From positions 124,001 through 188,000 of the forward strand of contig JAUJYZ010000209.1 of the NCBI GenBank assembly GCA_033675265.1: 64,000 nucleotides of DNA. The letters are read 5' to 3'. This stretch comes from Actinostola sp. cb2023. Lineage: Eukaryota > Cnidaria > Anthozoa > Actiniaria > Actinostolidae. The position numbers and the translations under genes were made by a program. Numbering within the stretch: the first letter of the stretch is position 1; each line of letters starts with the position of its first letter. Shown here one piece after another: positions 48,444-63,525 of the stretch. The notes under the pieces are model-generated. The model saw only the letters and a list, made by a program, of their open reading frames with translations, had not been told where the DNA came from and made no database searches.

Positions 48444-51400
48444 TGAAGAACAGTTATTAGATGCCATGCCTGGTAATATATGAATTGAGGGTATTTAACT
48501 TCGTCAGGCAAAGGGAATAGACGGCAAACGCGTATTCAGACGTTTCGCCGGTGAAGGCTTCATCAGTGGTATATTTTGAAATATGGTATATTTACTACTG
48601 ATGAAGCCTTCACCGGCGAAACGTCTGAATACGCGTTTGTCGTCTATTTCCTTTGCCTGACGAAGTTAAATACCCTAAATTCATTATTATTATTATTATT
48701 ATGAATATAATATAATATTATGATGTATTAGTACTCCTTTGCAGCCGTCGGGATTTCGATGATGTGTCTTACTTCAATCTCAACCTCTACATGTATTATA
48801 TATGCAATTTCATATCCCTCTCCTTCATGGGAAGATAATTGACGTAAAAAAAATTATCAAACACTTTCAAATTGCATCCACACTTATTCAAGGTGATCAT
48901 ACAGCTGTTTGTTACAGTGAAATGGACTAGATTCTGGAGTTAAGCCAGGATTTTCCATTGGGGGTCACACTCCATATCGTTCACCACCAAATCCCCCCTC
49001 CCCTCCTCAAACATAGAGTAGACCCCCAGGAGGGGGGGGGGGGGGGGGATCTCAGGCACCCTGGGACCCCTTGCTTATGCCCCTGTATCCATCATTCCTT
49101 CATACATAAGCTGCATACATAAATATGGCATTGTTTTCAAGAGTAGAAAGGTTGTTTAATGTCATTTGTGTTCTTGAAACTAGATTGTTCCAAAATCAAA
49201 TGAAGCAGTGAAACCAAGCACTTCATCAATGAAGACCTCAGAACCAGTGTTGATTATACCGCCTTATACTTTAACTTATGGGAAATACTTTGTTGTCCTT
49301 AAGGTCAGTGTCAGCCATTAAATATTATGTGCAAATATTATATCCATGAAATAGTTAACTAATTAAGAGTGTGTTCGATTGACCTTATTCTGGAATAGGA
49401 ATACTTGGAATAATACAGAATGTCCATTAAATTGAGTCTGTTCTGATTCCGGAATAAGCGGTATATATTCCAAACATTCTGCTCATCATAGCAGAATGCT
49501 TGGAATATTCCGGAATAATGACGTCATCCATCTGCCCCAGAATCTGGAATTATTCCTATTCCAGAATAAGGTCAATCGAACGCACCCTAACTAAAATACT
49601 AAATATCACAAAATCCTATTTTGTTTTCTGTTGTTTAATTAGTCTTACTAGTGCAATTTAGCACTAATTAGTTAGCACTGTTTCATGGATTGTGTGAGCA
49701 ACTCTAGTGAACAAGAGACAGTGTTGTTTTCACAGGACAAAGAAAATGTATTCCTTTAGAGAAGAAATCTGCAACAATTTGATTGTGGTTGAGGAATGAG
49801 ATGTTGATATTGTTTCAACTGCTGCTTACTTTTCCTTTGGTGGTGGAATTGTATGACCAATACATGTATTGTGTTGATGATATTGTCATACATGTGTGTT
49901 GATGTTCTTGTTGCAAATAAGTCAGCATTTCATGAATGTACTTCCATTGAAACATCCTCTTTGCTGCTACATGTGTATTCAACATTTGTTTTGTTTGTTG
50001 TACAGGTTCATTTGAACACAACTGTACTATCTACTGAGCAAAAGATACTGATCACAGTTGCACAACATGGCTTAGTCGCAACCATCAAAGGAGGCTCTAT
50101 GCGTGTTGTGGGCTATAAGAGTCAACAAACCATCTCTATAGATGGCAGTGACTCTAAAGACCCTGATTTTCCTGAGGAAATAAATAACTTGAGGTATGGA
50201 AATCAGATCATCGCATTCTAGATATTATCACAGTTACATGTATAAACAAACTGTGGAAATAACAGGATTTCGGATATAGTATGTGTAAAAATTCTGAGGT
50301 GGTGGTTCTAATAATAACACTAGCAATTGCACTTCATCCAGTGACATGGACAACATTTCTGACTTATACTCAAAACCATGATGATTAAATGGCTTTAGGA
50401 ATTGATGAAGAGAGTGGTTAATTAACGTTAGTTAGCGTAACTCCAGCAGAGGTTTTATGGCACCCAGGCATGTCAGTACATCGAAGTTGTACACGTTAAA
50501 ATGTTGTGTTGTCTGTTTGTACTGCAGGTTTAAATGGGAATGTTATCTCCTGAATGACAACACAACTTCATGTTTTAATGCACAAGTCAGGATGTCTTTA
50601 CATCAGCCAGTTCTAAACTTTCCAATCTATCGGCTGTTAACTGGGAAAGATGTGCTGATTGTTACACTCACTGTTAGCAAAGAGGGGATGAAAAGCAAGA
50701 GTACTTGGCAGGTTCTTCGAATGGTCAATGATCGACCCCATTTGTAAGTAATAATAATAATAATAATAAAAAGTATTGCACAGACTATCTTTCCAATTCT
50801 GTCCTATACAGTACCTTCTTGGCCTAAGGTACCAGGGGACCTTCGTGACCACTGTTCACTGAAAGCCGCGTAGCGCGCTAACCACTCGTCCAACATGTAT
50901 AAAAGTATACATTTTCTTAAAGCTGAATAAATGCAGATTCTAAATATGCTGGAGATTATTTCCTATTTTGTAAACATTTTTGGTTATTGCACATTTTAGA
51001 AAATTCGACCGGCCTTGTTCAAAGAGAATTTTGCACGCGGGAATTCAATCGATTTCTAAACGGAAAGTGCCATGATTGTAATGAGCACACTTTGTTCTAA
51101 AAAACAGTGTCTCCGATTTTTGTTACGAAGCCTCGTTTAAAAGTTATTTGATGATTTATGTGTAAATCGCTTAAAAACACATTAATGAACTTTGACAGCA
51201 AATATCTCCTCAACAACAGCGTTTATCGGAAATCGGAGACACGATTTTTTAAAACAAAGGGTGCTCATTACAATGGCACTTTCCGTTTAGAAATCGATTG
51301 AATTCCCGCGTGCAAAATTCTCTTTGAACAAGGCCGGTCGAATTTTCTAACATGTGCAATAACAAAAAATATTTACAAAATAGGAAATAATCTCCAGCAT

Positions 51401-54400
51401 ATTTAGAATCTGCATTTATTCAGCTTTAAGAAAATGTATACTTTTATACATGTTGGACGAGTGGTTAGTGCGCTACGCGGCTTTCAGTGAACAGTGGTCA
51501 CGAAGGTCCCCTGGTACCTTAAAGTAGCTTGTATTACACTAATACTCCTTTTTACAGTTCCCGGCACCATCTTGAAAGGTAGCCGAGCCGTTGCATCGAA
51601 GCGAGACCAATGGTGACCTTGCAATGATAGAGACCTTTTTTAACACCTTGGACAATTATTCACATGTCTCTATCATTGCAAGGTCACCGTTGGTCACGCT
51701 TCGATGCAAAGGCTCGGCTTCATGTACATTCGTGAATATAACGGTACTGACTTAATTATGTTGATTTAATGGATAAGGTTAACTGTACTCTGTCCACAAT
51801 GTGAGAAAGGAATGGTCAATCCTAGTGATCCACTGGTCCTACAAGGTGTCTGTACAACCTGTCCATGGGCCAACAACAAGCTCGTATTTCAATGGCATCT
51901 TTACCTTGTGAGTGAGAACATTGACTTGATGCCAGATAAGTGTGTACCACCAACAACTGTCCACCCAACCCGCAAGTATCGCACAACCAGGCCACAGCAG
52001 CAGTTCATCGGGTCGCCATCGAGACCCACTGGAAGGGCAATGGATTATGGGTCCCCCAACAGACGACCTACAGGATATAATACATATCGTCCACCCGGGA
52101 CCATACCAAGCCATACAACCCGTGTACCATTTCAAGAAGCTAAAGTGGAGAAGGGAAATATCTGTAGAAATCTAATTGCAACAAATTGTAGACTTGTAAC
52201 CAGAAGATCCACTTCTGGACACTCTGGAACTACAAAGTATTGGGTGTGCTCAAACAGTGATCCACCAAGTAAGTTGAACATATCCAGGCACATGTGTGAA
52301 ATGATGTGAAAGTGAGAAGAGCATCATTCATTAGAAGTTACTGGTATACAAGGAGCGTTGCGTTCCACAGCCATGAAATTTGCTCCTTGATCTCTGCATC
52401 TCTTAGTAGAATATTTTTGTGGTAATTACATTTCCCTGTTGCTCCTTGGTCTCATTTTGTTTTTCTTCTTATTCAGCTAGATTTCGAACGGTACCCTTCT
52501 CCTCTGGCTTGGGATCTGCATATACAGGTAGAGGATCTGTTACAGGACCTTTCTCTGCCGCCACCTCCAGTGGAAACCCCACAGTAGCTACAAACGCCAC
52601 TGTTAAAACAACCCAAGTAAGTTCAACTAAACCAACAACCACAGTACCAACTCCAACTAAAGGTGAAGATGACTCATCAAGTCTATATGATCCTGACTAC
52701 ATTGTTCCAACTTCAAATCAGCTCCATCAGTTGTTGAGTATTCGTCGCTCACTCTTTGATGTGCCTGTTTCATGGACTAATACAGGCTTAACAAATCGTA
52801 ATCTTGTGCTGAACAAAAAGAAGCTCATCAGCGGCAAAACTTATATGCTAGCTTTGAATATCGAGGATAATTTCCAAACAAGCCCAGAGAATAGAAGAGG
52901 CATGGCCAATGTGTTCTTCACAGTCAATCCAAATCCAAGTATTGGATACTGTAGTGTTCAACCAGTATCAGGCTTTGAGATCGAAACTGATTTCAGGATT
53001 GTATGTCAAGATGGCATTGATAAGGTTAGAAATACTTGTAGATCTCATCAATGGGTTGATCCAAGAAAATGGTGTGGGTCCAGTGGAAGTGGTCCCTCGG
53101 AAAGACGGGTTGAACCCTCGGGACACTTCCACTACATGTAGATCGGATTCTGTCAGACAGATCTAATATATAGATCTCTTTAGTTTGCAACAGTGTTTTC
53201 TATTTCAGACCTTGTTTTCTTGTAAACGCATAAGCAAATGTGTTGCAGAAAGAAACTTAAGCCTGATTTTCAGTAGTGACGCAAGCCTAAGCACAAAAAT
53301 ATGAGTATAAGCACAAGAACAGGCATAAATGGCATTTTGCATTAATTGCCTTTTATGCTTGTGCTTTGGATTACATTAGTAGCTAAAAACACAGGCTATG
53401 GATTTCATCGCTAGTGTAAACCATACTTAACACTTATGCAATTTGTAAATGGGAAACATTGTGGCAAGCTACAGTCATTATACGATACTTATGGGATGTT
53501 GACATGCATCATTCACGGGCCCGATAACTTATTCTTAATCGTTCTTCCATTATCTACCTTGATGTAACAGAACAAGCCTTTTAATTACCGTGTGACATAC
53601 AAGATCCAAGGAGATCAAGATGAGGAATTCCTAATCTACACAGGATCAAACACACAGCCATCATTTGTACTGCCATCAGGAAAAAAAGAACGTGGTTTCA
53701 ATGGTAATATGCAGTTTCCTTACCCCTCCTCTGGACACTTATACCTACCCCTACCCCCTCTGGGCTGCTTCAAAGACACAAGTACCTATAGTTTTACAAT
53801 TAAATGTTCTGTTGATATGCAGTCCGAGTAGAGTAGCTTGAAAATTTTCATCATGACTCTGTTTTGCTTCCCCTCACAGTTTCGGTTCTTAGAGAGACCA
53901 AAGTCTCGAAATTTAGTCTTTAGTATTACAACAGATTTTTAGCAAAAAAGGACACTCTTAAGTTTTTTGCGGTTAGAAAAATTGCTTTTTTGTCCCAGTG
54001 GTTCGTTGTTTGGGTGCTTCACGTTATCCACGAGTTCACCAATGGGCGCCTTTCTTTTCACAAAGTTTATAAAAATAATATACTAATACCTAAAGACAAA
54101 CAAGGTCCATTTGCAATTACAATGAAAGTACTGACTTTATGACATTGTTTCGTGGCAGTTTCTCTGCACATTTCTGTGAACAACGACAAAGAAACTGCAG
54201 TAGAAGTGTGTCCTTTGTTTCTGAAAGTTAAACCCACAGTGATTCAGAATACAACGACAGAGGAGTATCTGTAAGTAATGTGTTGGTATTTCAGAGGTTG
54301 TTTTATGGCGATTATTATACCTGTGTATGTCAGCAAACAATATATATTACTTGTAGGAAAGCCTGCCTTGGTTCCCCTTTCTCTCGAGTTCTCTGACAAA

Positions 54401-56268
54401 TTTCGTAAAATGTTAGGGTCGGTTATGGGAGCTCTATTGAGCTGACGCCCCTCTCCTATTAGTGACCTTGCCTGGCATGGGTGCCTTTTTGTGTGGAAGA
54501 TATAACGTTAGCGCATCATTAGTTTCCTACGCAGCCATCTTTAGTTCCGTCACGAATGAAAACATCATCGATATCTTCATTCTTGAAGCTTAAACAAGAC
54601 CAGAGATGACAACATGAAGACTCTGATTAAAGTTGGTGAGGAACAGAAAGTGAAGCAGCTCATAAACGTAGTTGCTAAAGCCCTTAATAGGTATGATATA
54701 ACTAATATAATATAGATCTATATCTAGGTCATGTAGAAGAATAGAATTTAGGTTACTTTTCAAATGAATTAACAATGAATATTATGACTGGAAAGTGGAT
54801 GTTTTGACGGTGTTCTATGCTCACCAGCAAACAAACAAAATTCGTTCACTCAAACCCTGGTTAACTTGGGCTTCCCGCCACTGTCTGAAGACGAAGACCA
54901 ATGTTTTTTTTACTGTAAATTTTACCCTGATTAATTTAAATTTAGTAGCTCTTTTAAATCACTTATTCCCCAGACTTCAATCTGTTAAAAAGACAAGTTT
55001 CATGTACCATCTAAGGAGTGAAGCACGAGCCGAATTGTTGCAGATTATCAAGAAGTTTAGAATTAGAGATGTGGTGAGTACTTTATTTTTTTTAATTAAC
55101 TAAAATCGCTAATATTAAGTGTACTCCTGAATTCGAAAAACAAACGGGCTCACAAAGTGAAAAATAATTCCTTGGGACACATATCCTTCGCAATGTCTGC
55201 TGAATGTCCAAGGTTGGCAGATTCTGTTCTTCACATGAGCGGCCACCATGCTTGTCAGTCGACTGCTTCCAGTCTTGATGTTCATTTTGTTTTTCAGGCG
55301 TCAGCCATTCAAACTGGAGAAGCACTTGATGCCATTACCTGTGTCAAGGAAGAGGTGAGTGGTTGGACGTGACATCGTTGTCTTGTCCAATAAGCTAGTC
55401 ATTTAGACGTATAAATGGTCGCTTTTGCTTCTGAATTAGTGAATGCAACACCAACATACAAATTACAGATGCTTTAAACAGATAACTTCAAACAATAGTT
55501 AAAAAGTTGCGGCTTATCTGCTGGTGTTTACGATATTCAAAATTGGTTTGTTTAACAATCCAAATCATTGTTAGCCTGTATATTTTAAAGTTTGTGAGTA
55601 TTTCTATTCTTCTTTACTGCAGCTGACAGCCGAGGGATTGGAAATAGTATCACAGCTAATCTCAGAAGTAAAATTTCAAATAGTGAAATACGCTCCATAC
55701 AAAGCTACTGGATTAAGTACAAACCAATTGAACCTAGTGACAAAGTTGGCATCAAATTTGATGTCTGCAAGCGCACATTTGTTTAACAGGTACTGGTGCC
55801 TTCCAGGCGATTTCATGTACACACCATGCCTGATGATTCTCAAGTGACAAAGAGAAACCAAGTCTTACTAGTTTGAAATATAATTGAATAATAGACCTAA
55901 TCTATTTGCCTCAATATTTTCCCATTTCAAACCTGGTGATATAAGCATTCTCTGTTCTAAGTATTTCCTTATAAATGTATTTGTTCATGTGTTAACAAGA
56001 AAGAAAAGACGTCGAAAAGACGGATATAATGAAGCAAGTGGATTAGGTGTATTGAGAGCTAATCGGTTTTTGTGACGAACTATTTTGTGTAGTTCCGACA
56101 GGTCAACCATTCAGCAGAAGAAAATACAACTAAGAAGCTTGCAGGTTGTCCAAGATGTTCTTAAGGTATAGTCTTTGTCTTCTCTGTGAGATCAGACATT
56201 TCGTAAGAAAACTAAGGATAGGTTGGACTACAACTGAGCATAGCAGTCAAAACTTGCAATAATTTGTG

Positions 56269-56313
<45 letters not shown>

Positions 56314-59300
56314 AATCTCTTTCCCATTCTGATGTATTACGATTTCATTATATTTTCCCATTTTATCTTTCAGACCAAGTTGAAATACATTGTACTTGGA
56401 GAAAAGCCTGTGAAACTTGTCCACCCGACCTTGAGTGTCATAGCATCCCAGTCACTGTCAGTATCACAGTCGACATGGACACTACAGAATGTCACATTCA
56501 TCTTGCCTACGTTAGACAATGAATTCAGGATAGAATATCAGACATTTTCTACTGCCTGCGTAGGGACGACCATGATTGTATATGAGGAGAACCCGTATAC
56601 ATGGAGGGCAACCCGTTCATTGGTAAAAAGATTGAAACTTTTCAAATTTTAAAACATATAGAATTCACCTTTTGAAAGTTGCGTGGGTACTGTTAACTAG
56701 TTGTTGCGCGGCGCATGATGGATTGCATTGTTGGAGGAGATCATTTCTGTAGAAATGTTTCTTCCGTACAAGGGTCGCAATGACGATACCATTTTTAAAA
56801 TTTCGTCAAAAAATGTACTACCTGTGGACAAAAAAGTGGTTGGGCTATAGCCCTACCAGCCCTTCCCCCTCCGCGGACCCTGGTTTATATGTTATTCAGG
56901 CAAGGTTTTATTGTTTGCTTGTAGTACCAAACAAAGGCATCAAGCCTCGTTCTGAGCAGTTGTAAAGGGACACCAATCCTAGTGCGGAATTTACAACACG
57001 AGATTGAAATAAGCCTACCTTGGCGACCCGAAAAGGTAACGATATTCATAGCATTGCGTCCTATAACGGGGAGTAAAAGACGTAGCGGAGGACTTGTTTG
57101 CAGTCTCGGACTGATTCCAAAATTTTAGTGCCAGCAGCCGTCATTTTTCGCTAACTTTTAGATAATACTGTCACGTGTTGGGTTCTACGAGCAGAAACTC
57201 GACAAAAATGATTGATTTTACTCACAATAAGTAGATTATAATTTTGTTCTTGTTGATGGTTTTAGAAGAAAGAACTTCAAGACAAATACTCAGTGAAATG
57301 GCAAAACATGAATATTCACTCCTTTTCTACAAACCGATCAATGGCAAACCAGTCCTTAGAGCTAAAGATTCAAACGCTCTCAAAGCTGGACTATGAATTT
57401 GTACTTAAAGTAATAGTCAAGTGAGTATAACTAATGGTTAGCTTATTGTACAGGGAAACCCCCTTACAGGGAAAACCCTTTGCTGGAAAAATAAGAGAAA
57501 AGAAGAACAGAGGGTTGGGTAGAAGGCTACGGTGCATTCAACTTCATTTGAATTGTCACATCAGTATCTCTGTTACAGAATCTCCACTTAGTACATGTAC
57601 ACCAAGACATTTCTTGCTAAGTGAAGGGCTCCCTGCAAGAACAACGTAAGTGATCTCTGATCAAAATCTAAATTCTTCTTCAGCATTTTTTAATTTCAAA
57701 GGAGAATTTGCATTGTGATCACAAATCACTTACTCCGTTCTTACAGGGACACCTGAAATTACAACGGTCTTTTCACGTCAAATGTACAGTAATGACACAA
57801 GGAGTTAGTGGGTGTCATTTTAGTACATAAAATGTTGTTTGTTCCCTTTTCCCCTATGATTGATGGATTTTGTTTGTAACACAGCACGATCAAAGAAGAC
57901 AAAGAAGCTAAAGTATTTAAAACTACTCCAGGTGGATCTCTACATTTTCTTGTCGCCGCTAAAGATCTGGTAGATTGTAAGTGTTATTGTATTACTATAA
58001 ACCTTCTGACACGTCGTTCATGTAACTAACAGCTTTCAAAAGTCTCTGTTCTAAAGTGGTATGTGCGCGCAAAGGACTGTGGTAGAATGTCCTGATCCGC
58101 CCGCGTTTTCTGTAACTAGGATCACCCAGTTTGTATCCCCTTTTATTTAAGTCATGTTTTTCTTTGTTGTTTTAGCATCGATGGTTCGCGTTAGTATCCT
58201 GATAGAGGACAAATCCCTCAATAGAATTAAAAAGGTACAATTTCTCATGGTGTTTTCATCATCGTGTTTTGCGACACCTTCGCAATTGTGCTTAGTTTCG
58301 ATCAATACCTTCCCTTCCTGTCCTGACCTCCCCCTTCCCTGTGAGAGCCTGGCTACGCAGGTATACCAATCTAGAAATGCCTGCTTTGGAGGCTAGATTG
58401 TTTTCAGGGAGGCTGGAGGAGGGATTACAACGGAAGCATCGAGACTCCCGTTAGGTGCGTTTTTAAGAAATATATATAATTAAGGTGGCTGGACTGGGTT
58501 TTTAGGCATTACCTTCCATGTTTGAACGGAAAATACGTTGCTGCTGACAAACTAATTTAAAATCAATTTTTATTCCAAGTCTAGAGATAGATTAAAGTTT
58601 GCCATGATATATGTTTCATCACGATCGGAGTTATTCTAGCGCCAAAATGACGTTATTACGCTTTTTGAATAAATTCGATTTTCAGAGAGAGTAGAGGTTT
58701 GTTTAAAAAATTGTCTTCAAGACATAAAGTTCACATGGTTGTCTTCAAGTTTACGAAGTTTCGATGATTTATATGGAAGCGTTTGCAAATAGATCGAATC
58801 GGAACTTTTTGGTAGCGAACTTGTAAACAATCCTAAACAATTGTGCCGGGTGCCCGAAAACTTCGCTTTATGGACTTAGAGTAAACTTCTTTTGAGCTCA
58901 TATTGTTCTGCAATCTTTTCGGGATTCCTTTTAGGAAACGGAAAGAAATCGCTTCATTCGATTTCGAAAAATACGAGTTCCATCCAGTACAGATATGCAT
59001 TTTGTCTTTTGTCAATGAAAGATTTCACTTATCTTTACTGAAAGGGGTAAAACTGAAAAATCCGGTGATGAATTTTTCTCTAACTACCAAGTCAATTAGT
59101 TTAGATAGCACATTCATCAACCCTGAAGTTTCAAGTTCATTGATACATTTTAACACGGTCAAATATTATTCTCAAATCCGAAGACTTTTGCATGCCCATT
59201 TCTAGAGTATGACAACCGCATCTTATTTGTGTTATGTTTTCTTTGTCATGCATCTCTATTGTACAGAATACTTGCTAAAGTTGTGCATTCCAACACACCA

Positions 59301-62300
59301 TGCATTACATGCAGCGCCTGACTACCTTCCGAGTCCCGTCCGAGTATGATAATATAATAATATAATACAATTGTGTGACAATGCCCATATCCAGATACCG
59401 GTATTATCATACTCGGACGGGACTCGGAAGGCAATCAGGCGCTGCATGTAATGCATGGTGTGTTGGAATGCACAACTTTAGCAAGTATTCTGCATGTTAA
59501 ACTCATCACCAATAGATGAGCTTGGGTTGGGTGCCAGAGTGGGACTGACCTCGCTAGTCCGAGTCCCTCACGGAGGTCACCATGGCAACCATGCCACAGT
59601 CCACCCCCCTTGCACCCGTCACACTGACTTCTTGTTAGTCAGTGGAGTAAAACAAATATATGGCTTACCTGTTTAATACTTCGGGAAAATTGATCCGCAA
59701 TGATCAGCTTAGCAATGAGATTCTTGATTCGCTCAAGCGCCTGTTGACTCCACAACGGACAGCAAAAGGGGCGAACAGCGGATGACACATGTATTTGTAG
59801 CCCCTGCCCAAGTCTAGGGGTCCCCCACGCTTCGGGTACCGAAGCAAGACCGCTGGCCAGCATTGTCTCGAGTTTAACCTTGCCTAAATTTCATTTAGCC
59901 TCATTTAATCTCATCACCAATAGATGAGCTTGGGTTGGGTGCCAGAGTGGGACTGACCTCGCTAGTCCGAGTCCCTCACGGAGGTCACCATGGCAACCAT
60001 GCCACAGCCACCCCAAGGTAATTCTCTCCTGTGCTTGGAGAGAGGAGGGACTGTTGTTGCTGCTGCTGCTGTGATATTTGCACTGCTGCTGTTATTATTG
60101 CTGCTGTTGTTGCTACTGCTATTGCTACTCCTGCTGTTGTTGTTGCTGCTGTTGTTGCTGCTACTGCTGCTAAGTATTGCTGTTGTTGCCACTGTTAGAG
60201 AGTGGAGTCGCGTCAATATATTATTTTTCTATGTCACGCTAGCCATAGTGTTGTATGACTTAATATCTACATGTTTTGTGTATTGTTGTATAATTTTGTA
60301 CAAATTCATTGCTTTAAATTAGGTTTTCGTAGTTTTTCATGGCCAAATGGTTACTATATGTTACTAGCTTGCACCCTGGGCATCCCATAATTTCTCCATA
60401 ATTCATCGGTAAAAAGGTCTATTGACTTGGTAGTTAGAGAAAAATTAATCACCGGATTTTTCAGTTTTACCCCTTTCAGTAAAGACAAGTGAAATCTTTG
60501 ACAAAAGACAAAATGCATATCTTTACTGGAACTCGTATTTTTCGAAATCGAATGAAGCGATTTCTTTCCGTTTCCTAAAAGGAATCCCGAAAAGGTTGCA
60601 GAACAATATGAGCTCAAAAGCAGTTTACTTAAAGTCCATAAAGCGAAGTTTTCGGGCACCCGACACAATTGTTTAGGATTGTTTACAAATTCGCTACCAA
60701 AAAGTTCCGATTCGATCTATTTGCAAATGCTTCCATATAAATCATCGAAACTTCGTAAACTTGAAGACAACCATGTGAACTTTATGTCTTGAAGACAATT
60801 TTTTAAACAAACCTCTACTCTCTCTGAAAATCGAATTTATTCAAAAAGCGTAATAACGTCATTTTGGCGCTAGAATAACTCCGATCGTGATGAAACATAT
60901 ATCATGGCAAACTTTAATCTATCTCTAGACTTGGTATAAAAATTGATTTTAAATTAGTTTGTCAGCAGCAACGAATTTTCCGTTCAAACATGGAAGGTAA
61001 CGCCACCTAAAAACCCAGTCCAGCCACCTTAAGCCGTTTCGTCGTCTTACTGTCGAATCTCTAGTAAGGGGTCATGCTTGTCGATGCAATAATAGTTCAT
61101 GATCAGTGTTCAAGTCATTGGAGGTAGTGGAATGCAATGAGTGGTTATTTATGAATGCATATTCGACTGTACAGACATTATATTCGTATGCAAAGTTTCA
61201 GCAATATCTTTATCGATTCAGTATTGCTTTGATGCAAAAGTGAAGACCCTTTCTGCTTTCTAGATATCCGATGTTAAAGCTGTAAGCTACTCTATCAGTA
61301 GTAAATCAGCATCCCATAATTTTTTTAGTAAATGATGAGAGATCTGGTCTGAGGGTGCTTCTCTACTGACTGGAAAACTACGAAGACTGCTTCCTAAAAG
61401 GAATGAAAAATTGAACAAGGTAGCTCAAAAGAAGTTTACTTAAACATAAAGCGAAGTTTTCGGGCACCCCAATCACTGTGGATTGTTTACAAATTTGCTA
61501 CCAAAAAGTTGACTGCATGCAACTACTACGATGACTGGGAATTACTCCGTTTACAGAGATCTGGTCTACACGAGGGTGCTTCTCTACTGAGAAAACTACG
61601 AAGACTGCTGTGAATTGCAGGTATTTAATTACTTGGCACCCAATCACTGTGTGTACCGTGACGTTTCCACTGCATGCAACTACTAGTTGAGGCGATGGTT
61701 TACTTCACTGCCAGGTAGCTGTCTATTATACAGTCTAGTCGTGTGGCAATCGTATTTAATCTATTTATGATAATCTTCGTCCCAGACTTCCCAGATCAGA
61801 GATGTCATCTATAGTTCAATAACTGGAATTATTGGGAACATTTCATGCTGAAGTTGTCATTTTTCTTACAGGTGCAACCATTTAACCACTTTTGTTGGAA
61901 AGGCCTTTTGGGCTCCAAACGATCTGAGTTTCAAAGACCTAACAACGAAATCAAAGTATGGTCATCACTGCACATGTCGTGATTTCTAACAAATTTCATA
62001 TTCATTGAAAGCAAGCTACATTACTGAACCAGGGGTCACAATGCGCAAAATAATTATTTTAGCAATTTTCATGCTGTAGGACTGCGTATTTATGAATGTT
62101 GGGTACTGTATGTGCCTGGGACATATGTTGGGTACTGTATGTCCCTGGGACATATGTTGGATACTGTATGTCCCTGGGACATATGTTGGATACTGTATGT
62201 CCCTGGGACATATGTTGGGTACTGTATGTGTCCCTGGGACATATGTTGGGTACTGTATGTCCCTGGGACATATGTTGGATACTGTATGTCCCTGGGACAT

Positions 62301-63453
62301 ATGTTGGATACTGTATGTCCCTGGGACATATGTTGGATACTGTATGTCCCTGGGACATATGTTGGGTACTGTATGTCCCTGGGACATATGTTGGGTACTG
62401 TATGTCCCTGGGGCTGGTTATTTTGTGGCACAATTGTCACCCCTGTGAACTATTAATTTGTTATTGATTTCAGAGTAAAAAATAATCCTGTTACACTGGC
62501 ATTAGTTATATGTCTGGTTGCGGTATATATCGTCTTGATTTCCTACTGCCATAAACTTGACAAACATGACGAACACAAAGGAGGAGTGGTGTATTTGACT
62601 AGCTTGCCTTGCAGAACATCGTACAGGTATTCTACTGATGTAATCATTACGTTAGGGAGATATAGAGGGAGCTAAGGGGACATCAGAATCGGATCAGTGC
62701 AGGGGGTAAGATCGAACTATGGGGAATACCACTCGCAACAGAATCAAATCAGTGCATGGGGGGTAAGAACGAACTACCACGTATGAGCACACGCGAAGTG
62801 GTGAGGGACAGATGGAAACATGAAGGAAGAAACGCTTCTCTCCACACGCGTCTTTCCCTGTCCAACGCTGAATAGTTCCTGAGTTTCCGAATATGTAGAA
62901 CCCGGGAAAAGAAGCACCCTTCTTTCATAAACACCTGACGTCTTATGAACTTTATTATCGACTGATGTTATTTACTTCAGATATAAAATTACTGTGGAGA
63001 CTGGTCATTGGTTTGGTACTGGTACCACAGCAACTGTTGTTCTACGTATGTTTGGTGAAGCCAATACCTCTGATCCTATAGAACTCGTGGCCAACAATAA
63101 ACCACTCTTCGAAAGGGGATCTAAAGATTATTTCATTTTCGAGTATGTTTCGCTGTCATTTTGGTCATTTTAATAACACTTTATTTATGAGGATGTGACA
63201 GTTAAAGAATACACTTTTTTTTCAAACTGGTCCTTCTCTTTAACAAGATAGTTGATAGTGTATGTCTTTGAGCGGTAATGCCCCGTTCACACCGAGGCTA
63301 AGACATTTTTTAAAGTGGTTTAGCTAAACATGTTTAGTTAATAATCATAGTTTTATTGTAAGTTATTATATATTTGTTCTTTCTATCCTTAGTATATTGT
63401 AAAGCGCTTCGAACAATTTTTGATATAGCGCTATATAAATAAATTATTATTAA

Positions 63454-63525
<72 letters not shown>

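Noticed and set aside
53704..53831. Continuation of the exon at 53571 to a stop (CSVDMQSE)
   Set aside because: A GTAATA donor at 53704 joins in phase to VSLHISVNNDKE at 54159, which continues the REJ pattern better.
57434..57564. Longer version of the exon ending at 57645 (from the acceptor at 57453)
   Set aside because: The phase would also fit, but the added residues are basic and unlike the family; the acceptor at 57564 has a better pyrimidine tract and gives VNISVTESPL.
59990..60322. Poly-leucine membrane protein
   Set aside because: The leucines come from an imperfect ctg/ttg repeat; no homologous context.
62016..62467. Repeat protein with TYSIQHMSQGH or VGYCMSLGHM units
   Set aside because: 29-bp minisatellite open in six frames; no exon signals.
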